From the NCBI GenBank assembly GCA_002811675.1, contig PDIM01010344.1:64579-96550 (forward strand): 31,972 nucleotides of DNA. Direction: 5' to 3'. This DNA comes from Ichthyosporea sp. XGB-2017a. Its lineage: Eukaryota; Opisthokonta; Ichthyosporea. Positions 1 through 8,605 of the stretch are shown here, in pieces. A model generated the notes under the pieces. It searched no databases. It was not told the DNA's origin and saw only the letters and a list, made by a program, of their open reading frames with translations. The position numbers and the translations under genes were made by a program. Every line of letters starts with the position of its first letter. The stretch's first letter is position 1.

Positions 1-1
1 G

Positions 2-220
2 GCTGTTGAAGAAAAACAGACTGTTGAAGAAGAACAGTCTGTTCAAGAAGAGCGGGCTGTTGAAGAAGAACAGGTCGTTGAAGAAGAACAAGCTGTTGAA
101 GAAGAACAAGCTGCTGTCGAAGAGGGCATTGAAGAAGAGAGGGCTGTAGAAGAAGAGCAGGTCGTTGACGAAGTGCAAAATGTTGAAAAAGAGCAGGCTA
201 TTGAAGAAGACGAGATTGTT
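2..220 (+). repeat. Degenerate 18-bp tandem repeat coding for VEEEQ(A/V) hexapeptides
   Basis: Codons for Val-Glu-Glu-Glu-Gln plus one variable residue recur about every 18 bases from the window edge to about 220, with increasing drift. The array lies inside the repeat-built gene, keeps its frame and probably continues upstream of the window. Confidence 0.8.
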
Positions 221-1996
221 GAAGAAAACCTTATTTCTGAAGAACAGGCCAATGCTGAAGATGATACCAATAATAGTGAAAATAACGACAGCAATGTGAC
301 TGTAAAAACTCCCGGTAAAAAACGTACAATCCTGCCGGAAGAGATCAAAACTGGGTCAATTTTGAGAAAGAGGTGTGCCAAAATGGAAACCCCCCTTAGA
401 TTGGATATTGAGAAAGGCAAGAATTTGACAACAGTGTATAAGAAAATGAAAACGCCTGTCCGACAAGAAATTGTGAAAGGAAAGGAGCTAAAGAAAGTGT
501 ATAAGAAAATGAAAACGCCCATGCGACAGGAAATTATGAAAGGAAAGGAGCTAAAGAAAGTGTATAAGAAAATGAACACTCCGGTTCGAAATCAAATCAC
601 CAAGGGCACGAAATTGAATAATGTGTACAAGAAGCTTGGTACTCCTGTTCGACAGGAAATAGTCAAAGGCAAAACTCTAAGACCTGTAGCTACCATTAAT
701 GAAGAAAGTGAAATGGCTCCAGAGCATGTTCCCGCTGCCGAGGAGGCGAACTTGCCAGAAGAGGGCGCAGCGGATGTTCCTGTAGTGCAAACACAAGTGG
801 CCGAAGACAAAGAAGTTGAGATTGAAGAGAGAAAGGCCGAGACCGAGAAGGTGAAATCTAGGGTTGAAGAGAACGAAGCCATGGTGGAGGAAAAGGAACC
901 CAAAGTGGAGGAGAAGGAGTCCGAACTTGATGAGAAAGAAGCCAGTGTGTATGAGAAAGACTTAGATATTGATGAAGAAGTGGAAAAAGAAGGAACAAAA
1001 GAAGTCCGCAGATCATCAAGGAAAAGAAAGACTGTAGATAGTCAAAAGGAGAAGCCAAAGAAGCAGCAGCCCAAAGCCAGAAAGACCTCATCCGAAGCAA
1101 AGACCCAAACGAATATTCCTTTAGTCTTAGAGTCAATTCCCGAGGACGAGGAATTGAAGCTCGAAGATGTGGTTCTTCCAAAGCCTAAACGCGGTAAAAC
1201 GAAAGGAAAGCAACGCAGAGTGATTCATGAAAAAGAAATGGAAGATACTCCAGAAAAAATTGTGCAGAAAAAAACAGTTGATGAGAACCCCAAAGAAACC
1301 TCAGTGACTAAAAAAGCGGGGAAAGCTACATGTGGGAGAAGAACAAGAGCACGACGTGTAGAGGAAGCTCCAATGGAAGAAAAGGAGGAGACTGAAGAAG
1401 TCAAGCCCAAGCGAAGTACCCGCAAAGCTGTAAAAGAAGTTGAAGAGGTCGAAGATGTTAAGCCCAAGCGAAGCACCCGCAAAGCTGCAAAAGAAGTTGA
1501 AGATGTCAAGCCCAAGCGAAGCACCCGCAAAGCGGTGAAAGAAGTTGAGGAGGTTGAAGATGTCAAGCCCAAGCGAATCACTCGCAAAGCGGTGAAAGAA
1601 GTTGAGGAGGTTGAAGACGTCAAACCCAAGCGAAGCACTCGCAAAGCGGTGAAAGAAGTTGAGGAGGTTGAAGATGTCAAGCCCAAGCGAAGCACTCGCA
1701 AAGCGGCAAAAGAAGTTGAAGAAATTAAGCCCAAGCGAAGCACTCGCAAAGCGTCTAAAGACCTTGAAGAAGTTGAAGAAGTGAAGCCTAAGCGAAGCAC
1801 TCGCAGGGCCGCTAAGGAAATTGAAGATATTGAAAAGGAGGAGCCTCAGCCAAAGAGAAAGCGAACATCTTCAAATAAGAACGACGTTTCCTCGGACCCC
1901 AGCCCTGCCCCAAAGCGAGCCACTCGCACCAGGGCGAAGAAGGATACAAAATCACCTGCTGTCATCACCAGACGTACCCGTTCATCGCGCAAATGA
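2..1996 (+). CDS. Repeat-built lysine/glutamate-rich, probably nuclear protein (5' end outside window)
   Basis: The frame is open from base 2 to the TGA at 1994-1996, giving at least 664 residues. No start codon precedes it in the window, so the N-terminus lies upstream. Three repeat classes follow each other. First are glutamate-rich VEEEQ-type hexapeptides (2-220). Next are five 21-residue units with the core TPxRxEIxKG (380-691). Last are eight copies of KPKRSTRKA separated by acidic KEVEEVEDV-like linkers (1403-1840). The tail is very basic (RATRTRAKK, TRRTRSSRK). There are no membrane segments or obvious globular domains, and nearly the whole chain should be disordered. The alternating basic clusters suggest nuclear location and DNA, RNA or microtubule binding. 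That is inference; I do not recognise a named family. The TP in each 21-residue unit could be a proline-directed kinase site. The gene converges on dynactin subunit 6. Confidence 0.8.
   Translation, partial: AVEEKQTVEEEQSVQEERAVEEEQVVEEEQAVEEEQAAVEEGIEEERAVEEEQVVDEVQNVEKEQAIEEDEIVEENLISEEQANAEDDTNNSENNDSNVTVKTPGKKRTILPEEIKTGSILRKRCAKMETPLRLDIEKGKNLTTVYKKMKTPVRQEIVKGKELKKVYKKMKTPMRQEIMKGKELKKVYKKMNTPVRNQITKGTKLNNVYKKLGTPVRQEIVKGKTLRPVATINEESEMAPEHVPAAEEANLPEEGAADVPVVQTQVAEDKEVEIEERKAETEKVKSRVEENEAMVEEKEPKVEEKESELDEKEASVYEKDLDIDEEVEKEGTKEVRRSSRKRKTVDSQKEKPKKQQPKARKTSSEAKTQTNIPLVLESIPEDEELKLEDVVLPKPKRGKTKGKQRRVIHEKEMEDTPEKIVQKKTVDENPKETSVTKKAGKATCGRRTRARRVEEAPMEEKEETEEVKPKRSTRKAVKEVEEVEDVKPKRSTRKAAKEVEDVKPKRSTRKAVKEVEEVEDVKPKRITRKAVKEVEEVEDVKPKRSTRKAVKEVEEVEDVKPKRSTRKAAKEVEEIKPKRSTRKASKDLEEVEEVKPKRSTRRAAKEIEDIEKEEPQPKRKRTSSNKNDVSSDPSPAPKRATRTRAKKDTKSPAVITRRTRSSRK
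380..691 (+). repeat. Five 63-bp units coding for a 21-residue TPxRxEIxKG repeat
   Basis: Units start at 380, 443, 506, 569 and 632. Each encodes K(M/L)xTPxRxxIxKGxxLxxVYK. Thr-Pro, Arg, Ile, Lys-Gly and Leu are constant while other positions vary, so selection seems to act on the peptide. Units two and three are the most alike in DNA and look like the latest duplication. Confidence 0.88.
1403..1840 (+). repeat. Eight KPKRSTRKA repeats with acidic linkers
   Basis: Eight copies of the nonapeptide KPKR(S/I)TR(K/R)A alternate with linkers of the KEVEEVEDV type. The usual period is 57 bp (19 residues), with shorter spacers after copies two and six. Adjacent copies are nearly identical in DNA, so the array probably varies in length between strains. 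Confidence 0.88.
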
Positions 1997-2222
1997 GCAC
2001 CCATTACTGCATGCACCTTCACACCATCGTTCACCACACCTCACCGCGTCTCACTTGCCCTGCTCAACTTTCACTTCTCCATAACGTCCAGCACCCCCCG
2101 CTTTATTAACTTTAATTTTTTTCGCAAAGTACTATATGCTTTTCTTTAACTTGGGGCTACGTAGCACTTGTATTTTTTTAACAAGCGATGTCAAGTTACC
2201 CCTGAAGAGAAAGAAAGCAAGC

Positions 2223-2256
2223 AAAAAAAAAAAAAAACAAAAAAAAACAAAAAAGC

Positions 2257-2300
<44 letters not shown>

Positions 2301-2327
2301 AAAAAAAGACAAAAAGGCAAAAAAAAA
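2223..2327. repeat. Long A-rich tract with a 42-nt pure A run
   Basis: Almost uninterrupted adenines with a few C and G. The pure run is 2258-2299. It lies in the 3' flank of the repeat-built gene, upstream of its putative AATAAA. It could be a simple repeat or a relic of a retroposed poly(A) tail; no retrosequence is visible next to it. Exact length is prone to sequencing error. Confidence 0.9.
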
Positions 2328-2345
2328 GTAGTTCAAGAAACCCCG

Positions 2346-2361
2346 TTTATTAAACAATAAA
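2346..2361. terminator. Two opposed poly(A) signals shared by convergent genes
   Basis: The sequence TTTATTAAACAATAAA holds AATAAA on the plus strand (2356-2361), for the repeat-built gene ending at 1996. It also holds AATAAA on the minus strand (2351-2346), for the dynactin gene ending at 2451. Four bases separate the two hexamers. Use as poly(A) signals is inferred from position. Confidence 0.6.
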
Positions 2362-2450
2362 ACCGACTTTGAATTCCCCCTCCATACTTGACCGAGTCAC
2401 AAGGAACACACCAAAGAAGAAAAGAAGGGAGCAAGGGGGGACGTATTCAT

Positions 2451-3029
2451 TTAGACACCCGCTGGGGACGAGGAGTAGCTGAGATGGTGAAATTTGGGAA
2501 GGAGATTAAGCAAAGTGTCCCTCTGTTGGAGATGAAGCAGGGAGGTGGCTGGTGGGGCATTCTGGGCTGCTGGGGAGCGAGAGAGTCTCTTTGAGCGAGC
2601 CCCAAAACACACAGTGAAGCTAGGGAGGTTGGTGTTGGCTGGGAGAACAGTGTTGATGCCGATCACGCAGGCATTGTCTATGTGGCAGTGGCGGTTAACA
2701 TGGGAGCGGGTCTCGAGGAGGTTATCACAGCCTAATGAAGAGTCCACCAGAGTTGCGCGCACCTCGAGGACATTCCCGTTGCCAATAGTGACCTTCTCCC
2801 CGTCTCTACACACCACGAGGCTCCCTTCCTCAAACACATTCCCATCCCCTATCTCGATGCATGCCCCGGGCCCGTCCACGACAAGGGTGGCCAGGGGATG
2901 CATCACACAGTTGCGCCCAATCTTGATCTGCCCTGTTCCTCGTAGCACAGCATGTTCGCACACCACACTTCCCTCCCCGATACTCACCCGCGGCCCCGAT
3001 CCCGATCCCTGGTGTCCTTTAGCAGACAT
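2451..3029 (-). CDS. DCTN6: Dynactin subunit 6 (p27)
   Basis: Encodes 192 residues, against about 190 in animals. The product is a left-handed parallel beta-helix protein of the dynactin pointed-end complex, which adapts dynein to cargo. Hexapeptide-repeat strands run from about residue 10 to 145 (VSIGEGSVV, IKIGRNCVMHP, IEIGDGNVFEEG, VTIGNGNVLEV, VIGINTVLP). The family-typical C-terminus (LHLQQRDTLLNLLPKFHHLS) matches the p27 tail, not the related p25. I place the start at the ATG at 3029, directly after a GA-rich stretch. An in-frame ATG at 3104 would add 25 hydrophobic, low-complexity residues and is unlikely. The gene is divergent from insulysin and convergent with the repeat-built gene. 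It looks more GC-rich than its neighbours. Confidence 0.92.
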   Translation of the reverse strand: MSAKGHQGSGSGPRVSIGEGSVVCEHAVLRGTGQIKIGRNCVMHPLATLVVDGPGACIEIGDGNVFEEGSLVVCRDGEKVTIGNGNVLEVRATLVDSSLGCDNLLETRSHVNRHCHIDNACVIGINTVLPANTNLPSFTVCFGARSKRLSRSPAAQNAPPATSLLHLQQRDTLLNLLPKFHHLSYSSSPAGV

Positions 3030-3402
3030 CTCTCTCTCTCTCTGTTTCCCTCTTACAATGAACAGAGACGGATTCAGACCAAAAAAAAATAGACACAAAC
3101 ACAAAAAATAAAAAAATAAAATGTTTGTTTCGGTTTTTGTTCTTTTTTATTTCTCGTTTTCTTGTTTTTCTGTTTGTTTGTCTTTTTTTCTTTTTTTCTC
3201 TTTTTTTTCACTTCTTGTTTTTTATTTATTTTTTTTATTAAAGTGTAATCCTCTGGGGTGTCTGTGGTTCAGGTTTTTGGGTGGATTCACGTACAAAGGG
3301 GGAACTGTGTATGTGCTGTACAGGAGAAGCGGAAAGAGGGATTCAACCAACCGTTGGAAGCGGACATTGATAGGTATCTCCACCTCCTTTCTTGGTGGTG
3401 TG
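3030..3402. promoter_or_regulatory. Divergent intergenic region with a 110-nt T-rich tract
   Basis: These 373 bases separate the starts of DCTN6 (-) and insulysin (+), so both promoters should lie here. A TC dinucleotide run (GA on the minus strand) abuts the DCTN6 start. The segment 3121-3240 is almost pure T/pyrimidine on the plus strand and ends in TTATTAAAG. That could be a nucleosome-depleting poly(dT) element or a 5' leader. No TATA box is convincing. Confidence 0.5.
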
Positions 3403-6400
3403 ATGAATAAAATGGGGGAGATGCGGGTTGTGGACAATGTGGTGTGCTCGGAGGAGGACAAGAGGAAGTACCGGTACGTGCAGCTGCCCAATGGGATCTG
3501 TGCTCTGCTGATCAGCGACCCGGAAACAGACTATGCCTCTGCTGCGGCGGATGTGAATGTGGGGCACTTTGCAGACCCAGAGGATCTCCCTGGACTTGCC
3601 CATTTCTGCGAGCACCTTTTGTTTATGGGAACGGAGAAGTTTCCTGGGGAGAATGATTTCTCGCAGTATCTGGCCGAGCATGGCGGGTACAGTAACGCGT
3701 ACACGTCCACGGAGAACACCAATTACTACTTTGAGGTGACCAAGAACTACTTGGAGCCCACTTTGGATCGGTTCTCGCAGTTTTTTATCGCCCCTTTGTT
3801 GAACAAGAATGCACAGGACCGGGAGATACGGGCAGTGAATAATGAGCACGAGAAGAATCTCAAATCAGATCTGTGGCGAATCATGCAGGTGGACCGAAGC
3901 ACCTCCAGTCCGCGACATCCCATCTCGAAGTTTGGGACGGGGAATCTTGCTACGCTTGAGACGGATGCGAAAAGAGATGTGCATGCAGCACTTGTGGAAT
4001 ACCACCGCAAATACTACTCGGCTAATGTAATGGGAGTAGCGATATTGGGGAAGGAATCACTGGATGAGCTTACCCGCATGTTTGAGGAGAAGTTCAGTAC
4101 GTGTGCTGATTTGGGCACCAGGTTCAGTATTGCGGAAGAGTACGGGAAAGATGTAAAGCCGTATACAGAAGATGAACTGGCTGTGCGGATTAATGTGCTA
4201 CCCGTGAAGGATATCCGCCAGCTGACTATGACCTTTATGCTGCCAGATATGCGTAAGATGTACCGGAAGAAGCCCGGCCGTTATCTATCGCATATGTTTG
4301 GGCATGAGGGACCAGGGTCTATTCTGTCTGCTTTGAAACGGAGAGGGTGGGGGCATTCCCTTACAAGCGGAGCAGGGCGAAACCAAGAAGGTTACTCGTT
4401 GTTTAAAGTCACCGTGGAAGTGACTGAGGAAGGGCTGGATCATATCGATGATATCGTGGAAGTGTTTTTTTCCTTTGTGGATTTAGTGCGAAAGGAGGGC
4501 ATCAAGGAATGGATATATAGCGAATGTCAAAAGGAAGGTGCGACACAGTTTCGGTTTAAAGACAAAGAAAGACCAACGAATCTTGTGTCATCAGTTGCGT
4601 CAAATATTCGCTTGTATGAGGGGGAGAATGTTCTCTCTGCTCCTTGGCTGTTTGAAAAGTATGATCCGGAGCTTATTGCGCATATCCTATCATTTTTTGT
4701 TCCCCAGAACATGCGCCTGATCTGTGTGGCGAAGGCATTTGAGCATATGTGTGGGTCCAAAGAAAAATGGTATGGCACAAGCTACAGTATTAGCAAAATA
4801 GATAAGAAATTACTGGATAGATGGAGCAGCGCGATGAAAAGCACGGTCAATGATTTGCATATTCCACCAGTTAATGAATTTCTGCCAGAAAAGTTTGATA
4901 TTTTAGGATGCCGCTCACCAGAAGACGTCAAAGTGTATCCAAAGCTTCTCTCTGGTGAAAGTAATTCTCGTGTGTGGTATAAACTAGATGATACGTTTAT
5001 GCTTCCAAAGGCTAACCTCTACTTTCGAATCTTATCCCCAATCGCATATGCAGACCCTACAAATTGTGTACTCACCCGTCTGTTCTCCGAGTTGGTTAAA
5101 GATTCACTTAATGAGTTTGCGTATAGCGCTGAAATAGCAGGCATTGATTATATGTTGGAGAATTGTATTCAGGGACTCGTGCTTGTGATTAGAGGGTACA
5201 ACGATAAACTGGAAGTTCTGTTTAGGAAAATTATTGAGCGCCTAACAAATTTCGAATTTACAGAGGATCGATTTGATATTATTAAAGAGCGCGTCGGTCG
5301 GAAATTTCGCAACTGGAAAGCAGAATCGTCCTATCATCACGCTGTATATATGACCACTAATATTTTGGATGAGCAGTTGTGGGACCACGAGGAAAAAGCT
5401 TTGTGTATTGAAACCATCACCTCTAACACTCTGAGGGAGTTTATTCCAATGCTTCTTATGCGTACGCGGCGAGAGTGTTTGGCTATTGGCAATATATCTG
5501 AAGCAGATGCCCTTAAAATGGATGGACTGTTGGGTGATGCTCTTTGTGAAAAATATGGAAACAGTGTTCTCTCTCCCGCTTACAATATGGCTCATCGATT
5601 TGTAAAGCTTCCAGTTGGGCAAGCCCTGTACGTGTACAACGAAGATACCCAAAATACGAATGCCGTAGATATGTACTTTACTGTTTGTGGCGTACAGGAC
5701 ATTGTGACTGCTGTTACCCTGGATTTGTTCGCTCAATTGAACAGTGAGCATTGCTTTGATGTTTTGCGCACTCATGAACAACTCGGCTATATGGTCTTTT
5801 CGTCTGTGAAGGAGCAAAACGGCATGAAAGGATTCCGAGTGGTGGTGCAATCGGACTCATCGGCGTGTTTCGTTGAGCAGAGGATTAATGCATTCTTGAC
5901 CAATTTCGAGGTAAGCTGCAGTTGAAAAACTTCGTTATACATTGTATGGTGTATGTTTCACAATGTTTCTCATTATCTAATGTGATTATCTTTTGCATTT
6001 TTGTTTGTTTAGTCTTATTTGACCGAAATGAGCTCGGAGGAGTTCTCAAATCACATGACAGCACTTAAAGACCATAAATTGGAAAAAGTAAAAACGTTAA
6101 CTGAAGAAACGCGCCGTCAATGGCATGAAATAACAGAAGACTCTCTACTGTTCGATCGAGGTAAGCATACCAAAAAGAAAACTGGAAAATACAACCATGA
6201 TAAGGATAAAAAGACGGAGATGTGTAGACACTAAACTGTAACCTTTTGTTTTCCATGTTCTCTTTTTATTTACAAATGTGAATATATAGTACATATTGAG
6301 GTGGGAGCACTGGAAAAGTTGGGAAAAGATGATGTAATGTCGTTCTACAAAAAATACATCCAATCGACCTCGCCAGAATTGCGCAAGCTTGTTATCCGCG

Positions 6401-6534
6401 TTCACGCGGCAGGAAAGGAAGTTGAAATCACCAAGGAAGACGAGCAAAACTACACAATTATCAGCGACATACGCAAATTCAAAAAGCACTGTGAGCTTTT
6501 TCCTTTGACAAGTCGGCTTGCGAATAGTCGATAG
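3403..6534 (+). CDS. IDE: Insulin-degrading enzyme (insulysin), M16A zinc metallopeptidase
   Basis: Three exons, 3403-5910, 6013-6160 and 6290-6534, join in frame to 966 residues (human IDE 1019, including its presequence). The inverted zinc motif is H67-F-C-E70-H71. The third zinc ligand is E148 in NNEHEKN. The C-terminal half keeps R789 and Y796 (LRTHEQLGY), which in the human enzyme reach into the active-site chamber. Four M16 domains are expected. The protein should cleave amyloidogenic and short peptides in the cytosol; no presequence or SKL-like peroxisomal signal is seen. I chose the first ATG of MNKMGEM. ATGs at 3412 and 3421 are possible. The frame upstream to 3121 is T-rich leader, not protein. 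The last 56 coding bases overlap the coding end of the opposite-strand gene. Confidence 0.93.
5911..6012 (+). other. Intron 1 of the insulysin gene (102 nt, phase 0)
   Basis: Donor GTAAGC after GAG at 5910, acceptor TTTAG at 6012. Splicing joins TNFE to SYLTEMSSEEF, which continues the family alignment. Without splicing a TGA follows within 15 bases. A CTAAT branch-like motif precedes a T-rich tract. Confidence 0.9.
6161..6289 (+). other. Intron 2 of the insulysin gene (129 nt, phase 1)
   Basis: Donor GTAAGC at 6161, acceptor TATATAG at 6289. Splicing gives FDRVHIEVGALEKL, matching the conserved FDRDNTEVAYL block of the family. Its TTTATT (6265-6270) is also the best poly(A) signal for the antisense gene. 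Confidence 0.87.
6265..6270 (-). terminator. Candidate poly(A) signal for the Sel1-motif gene
   Basis: AATAAA on the minus strand about 210 bases beyond the stop at 6479, inside insulysin intron 2. No nearer hexamer is present. If used, the two transcripts overlap tail to tail by about 300 bases. Confidence 0.4.
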
Positions 6535-8605
6535 AATATTTTTGCAATAAACGGGATTTTTGTTCCTGAAATGAGTTCATGAAAGTAACTAGGTTTTTGC
6601 TGTATTGTTTTTGTCTTCGAGATGCCAGTGTATGGGAAAAATAAGTTGAAGACGCCAGTGAAATCCCCTTAAAGAATTGAACGTAAGCCTTAAGACCAAA
6701 GTTCACGCCGTGAGGCTCAACACTTTCGACAAAATCTTCAACAGTAAGTTGATCTCTCTGGTCAAGCAGCTTTACACTTTGTAGCATTTTGGTATTTTCC
6801 TCCTTCGATTTAGAAGTATCAATAATCTGCAAAAGACGGGTGTCACTCTTGATACGTTTCAGTAGATGAACCAAGAATCGAGATTCAATACTCTCAACCG
6901 TTTTGATAAATGCAGCCTTGTACGCTTTGTCATTTGGCCAGCATTTTGAAAGTCGCTTCAGAGCACCCATTAAGTCTTTGGTCACATACTCGTTCTTCTT
7001 CTCACCAATTCCCACGCAGCTAATGAGAATGTATTCCATTCCCTTCTCAATGTTCTTTTCCACACCCAGACCGTTAAGATAGCATTCCCCAATGAGTTTT
7101 TGAACACTGGCCCCAACTTTTGTCTCCGAAGGATAGTCCAATTTCCAGCCAGGCTTCACCGCTGTTTTGGCGCAATAAAACGCGTCTTCCGTCATCTTTC
7201 CAGTCACAAAATACGCCTTTGCGTATAAATATGAAGCCCTCTTTCTAACCTCGAGAGAATCTTTTGCCCCCTCCCAGTAGCTCTGTTGTTGTTTCCCCTT
7301 CACGCTCTCCCAGAATGCACGTTCGCTTTCTGGCAAACTGATAATTTCATTTGAGCTTGGTAAATCCCATAAGACCTTCCCGAATGCAGCACTTTCCTTC
7401 AGATTCACGGCTTCTATAACTTCATTCAGTAGCAGCGATACTCGCTCACCAATAACTGGGTCTAATACCAAATCACTTTTGTTCCACATATCATCTATTG
7501 GAACTACAAATTGCATTCCTTGCTTTGATGAAAACGCCTGTACAAGCAAAGCATCCACTACTACCATTTTCATATCCTTGTCATCAAATGAAGCAGTCAT
7601 GAATTCATTCACATATTCCTTTCGCTTTCTCTTAATCTTCAGGTACTTTTTCATACAGCTCGCATACACCTGCATCCAGGTAACGCCAGAGGACTGTGAT
7701 CCATTGGCAATGGTGTCTTCATGGCTGTGATCCACTCGGATCCTGAGAGTTGAGCATGTTGAACGTGACAAGGGTTGTGATGTATGGTTAGTTATAGTGG
7801 CATTTTCAGCTGCCCATTGCTCTAGAAGCACACCCATCACAGATGAAGCGCGGGTATATTCTCCCTTTAACCGAAGTCTGTCAACAGCGTTTAATCTAGA
7901 GTCTTCCTCGAGGATGATGTTCAGGAAGGATGTATACCCCTGTAACCCCCTTACTATTGTGAATCTTTCCCGCATGGGGACTTTCTTTTGTATGCCTGTT
8001 CTCAGCCAGGGCCCGCTCCATACCTGACGGTGAAGATAATCCAGCCACAGCTGTGTGGCACGCTCATCTTTTCCTCCTAAACACTCCTTTACCAAATGAT
8101 GCTTTGTTTTCGTCACATCCAGAAGCAAATCTAACAATCCCTCAACAATATACAATGACCCCGCGTTTTCACATCTCTCCGGGTATGTCGGCTCGCTATT
8201 ACTAGTCCAATTATTCAAAATCCTCCTTGCCCACTCACAGTCCCAAAATGCCCGTTTCCGTTTTTCAATGGCGTGGCGAATGTCCTGTTCAAAGATTGCC
8301 TTCTTAAGCACCCTCGACGAAGATATCTTCCCGTCCTTATTCCCCTCGAATGGTGCAATGCTCTTCTGTCGGTACTTCCGAGGTTCAATTTCCCCTTCCT
8401 TCAGCGCTACGCTGCACCATCCCCTGCACCCGTGTGTAACTCTTTGCCCTACTGGGCCCCTTCTTCCTACAGCGATACAGCCAAGCCTTGGCCCCAGTCC
8501 AAGAGGAGGCTTTTCCCCATGAACAACTTGTAGAGGGATGCTGATTCTCCTCGCCCACCCAAGTTTAATCCCTGAAAGCATCCCCATATAGTTATTTATC
8601 CGCAC
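6479..8605 (-). CDS. Unknown protein with a Sel1-like motif
   Basis: One open frame of 708 residues from ATG at 8605 to TGA at 6479, with normal protein-like composition; I do not recognise the family. The first 70 residues are rich in Arg, Gly and hydrophobic residues and nearly free of acids (WARRISIPLQ, GRRGPVGQR, GCRGWCSVAL). That resembles a mitochondrial presequence (inference). At about residues 500-530, KLIGECYLNGLGVEKNIEKG fits a Sel1/TPR-like repeat. The segment before it (RASYLYAKAYFVTGKMTEDAFYCA) could be a weaker helical repeat. The rest is predicted helical and soluble. A helical-repeat scaffold or organelle factor is possible but unproven. The gene is divergent from DIS3 and converges on insulysin, sharing 56 coding bases with it. 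In-frame ATGs at 8587 and 8581 are alternative starts. Confidence 0.8.
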   Translation of the reverse strand: MRINNYMGMLSGIKLGWARRISIPLQVVHGEKPPLGLGPRLGCIAVGRRGPVGQRVTHGCRGWCSVALKEGEIEPRKYRQKSIAPFEGNKDGKISSSRVLKKAIFEQDIRHAIEKRKRAFWDCEWARRILNNWTSNSEPTYPERCENAGSLYIVEGLLDLLLDVTKTKHHLVKECLGGKDERATQLWLDYLHRQVWSGPWLRTGIQKKVPMRERFTIVRGLQGYTSFLNIILEEDSRLNAVDRLRLKGEYTRASSVMGVLLEQWAAENATITNHTSQPLSRSTCSTLRIRVDHSHEDTIANGSQSSGVTWMQVYASCMKKYLKIKRKRKEYVNEFMTASFDDKDMKMVVVDALLVQAFSSKQGMQFVVPIDDMWNKSDLVLDPVIGERVSLLLNEVIEAVNLKESAAFGKVLWDLPSSNEIISLPESERAFWESVKGKQQQSYWEGAKDSLEVRKRASYLYAKAYFVTGKMTEDAFYCAKTAVKPGWKLDYPSETKVGASVQKLIGECYLNGLGVEKNIEKGMEYILISCVGIGEKKNEYVTKDLMGALKRLSKCWPNDKAYKAAFIKTVESIESRFLVHLLKRIKSDTRLLQIIDTSKSKEENTKMLQSVKLLDQRDQLTVEDFVESVEPHGVNFGLKAYVQFFKGISLASSTYFSHTLASRRQKQYSKNLVTFMNSFQEQKSRLLQKYSIDYSQADLSKEKAHSAF
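6546..6551 (+). terminator. Poly(A) signal AATAAA, insulysin
   Basis: AATAAA lies 11 bases after the insulysin stop, within the antisense coding region of the opposite-strand gene. It is the only AATAAA close to this stop. Confidence 0.55.

Noticed and set aside
43-579. Serine/phenylalanine-rich minus-strand frame
   Set aside because: It is the antisense of the repeat-built gene; GAA/GAG repeats read backwards give TTC/CTC (Phe/Ser/Leu) runs.
1225-1800. Minus-strand frame with repeated LRLGLTSSTS
   Set aside because: Antisense reading of the KPKRSTRKA array; it is open because the repeat is in frame on both strands.
2545-3111. Open frame of 188 codons on the plus strand
   Set aside because: It lies entirely opposite DCTN6, whose protein is clearly recognisable; its own product has no family features.
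3121-3402. N-terminal extension of insulysin with a very hydrophobic start
   Set aside because: The extension comes from a T-rich tract translating to Phe/Leu/Ser runs. The insulysin family starts near MNKMGEM, and no signal peptide is expected in this layout.
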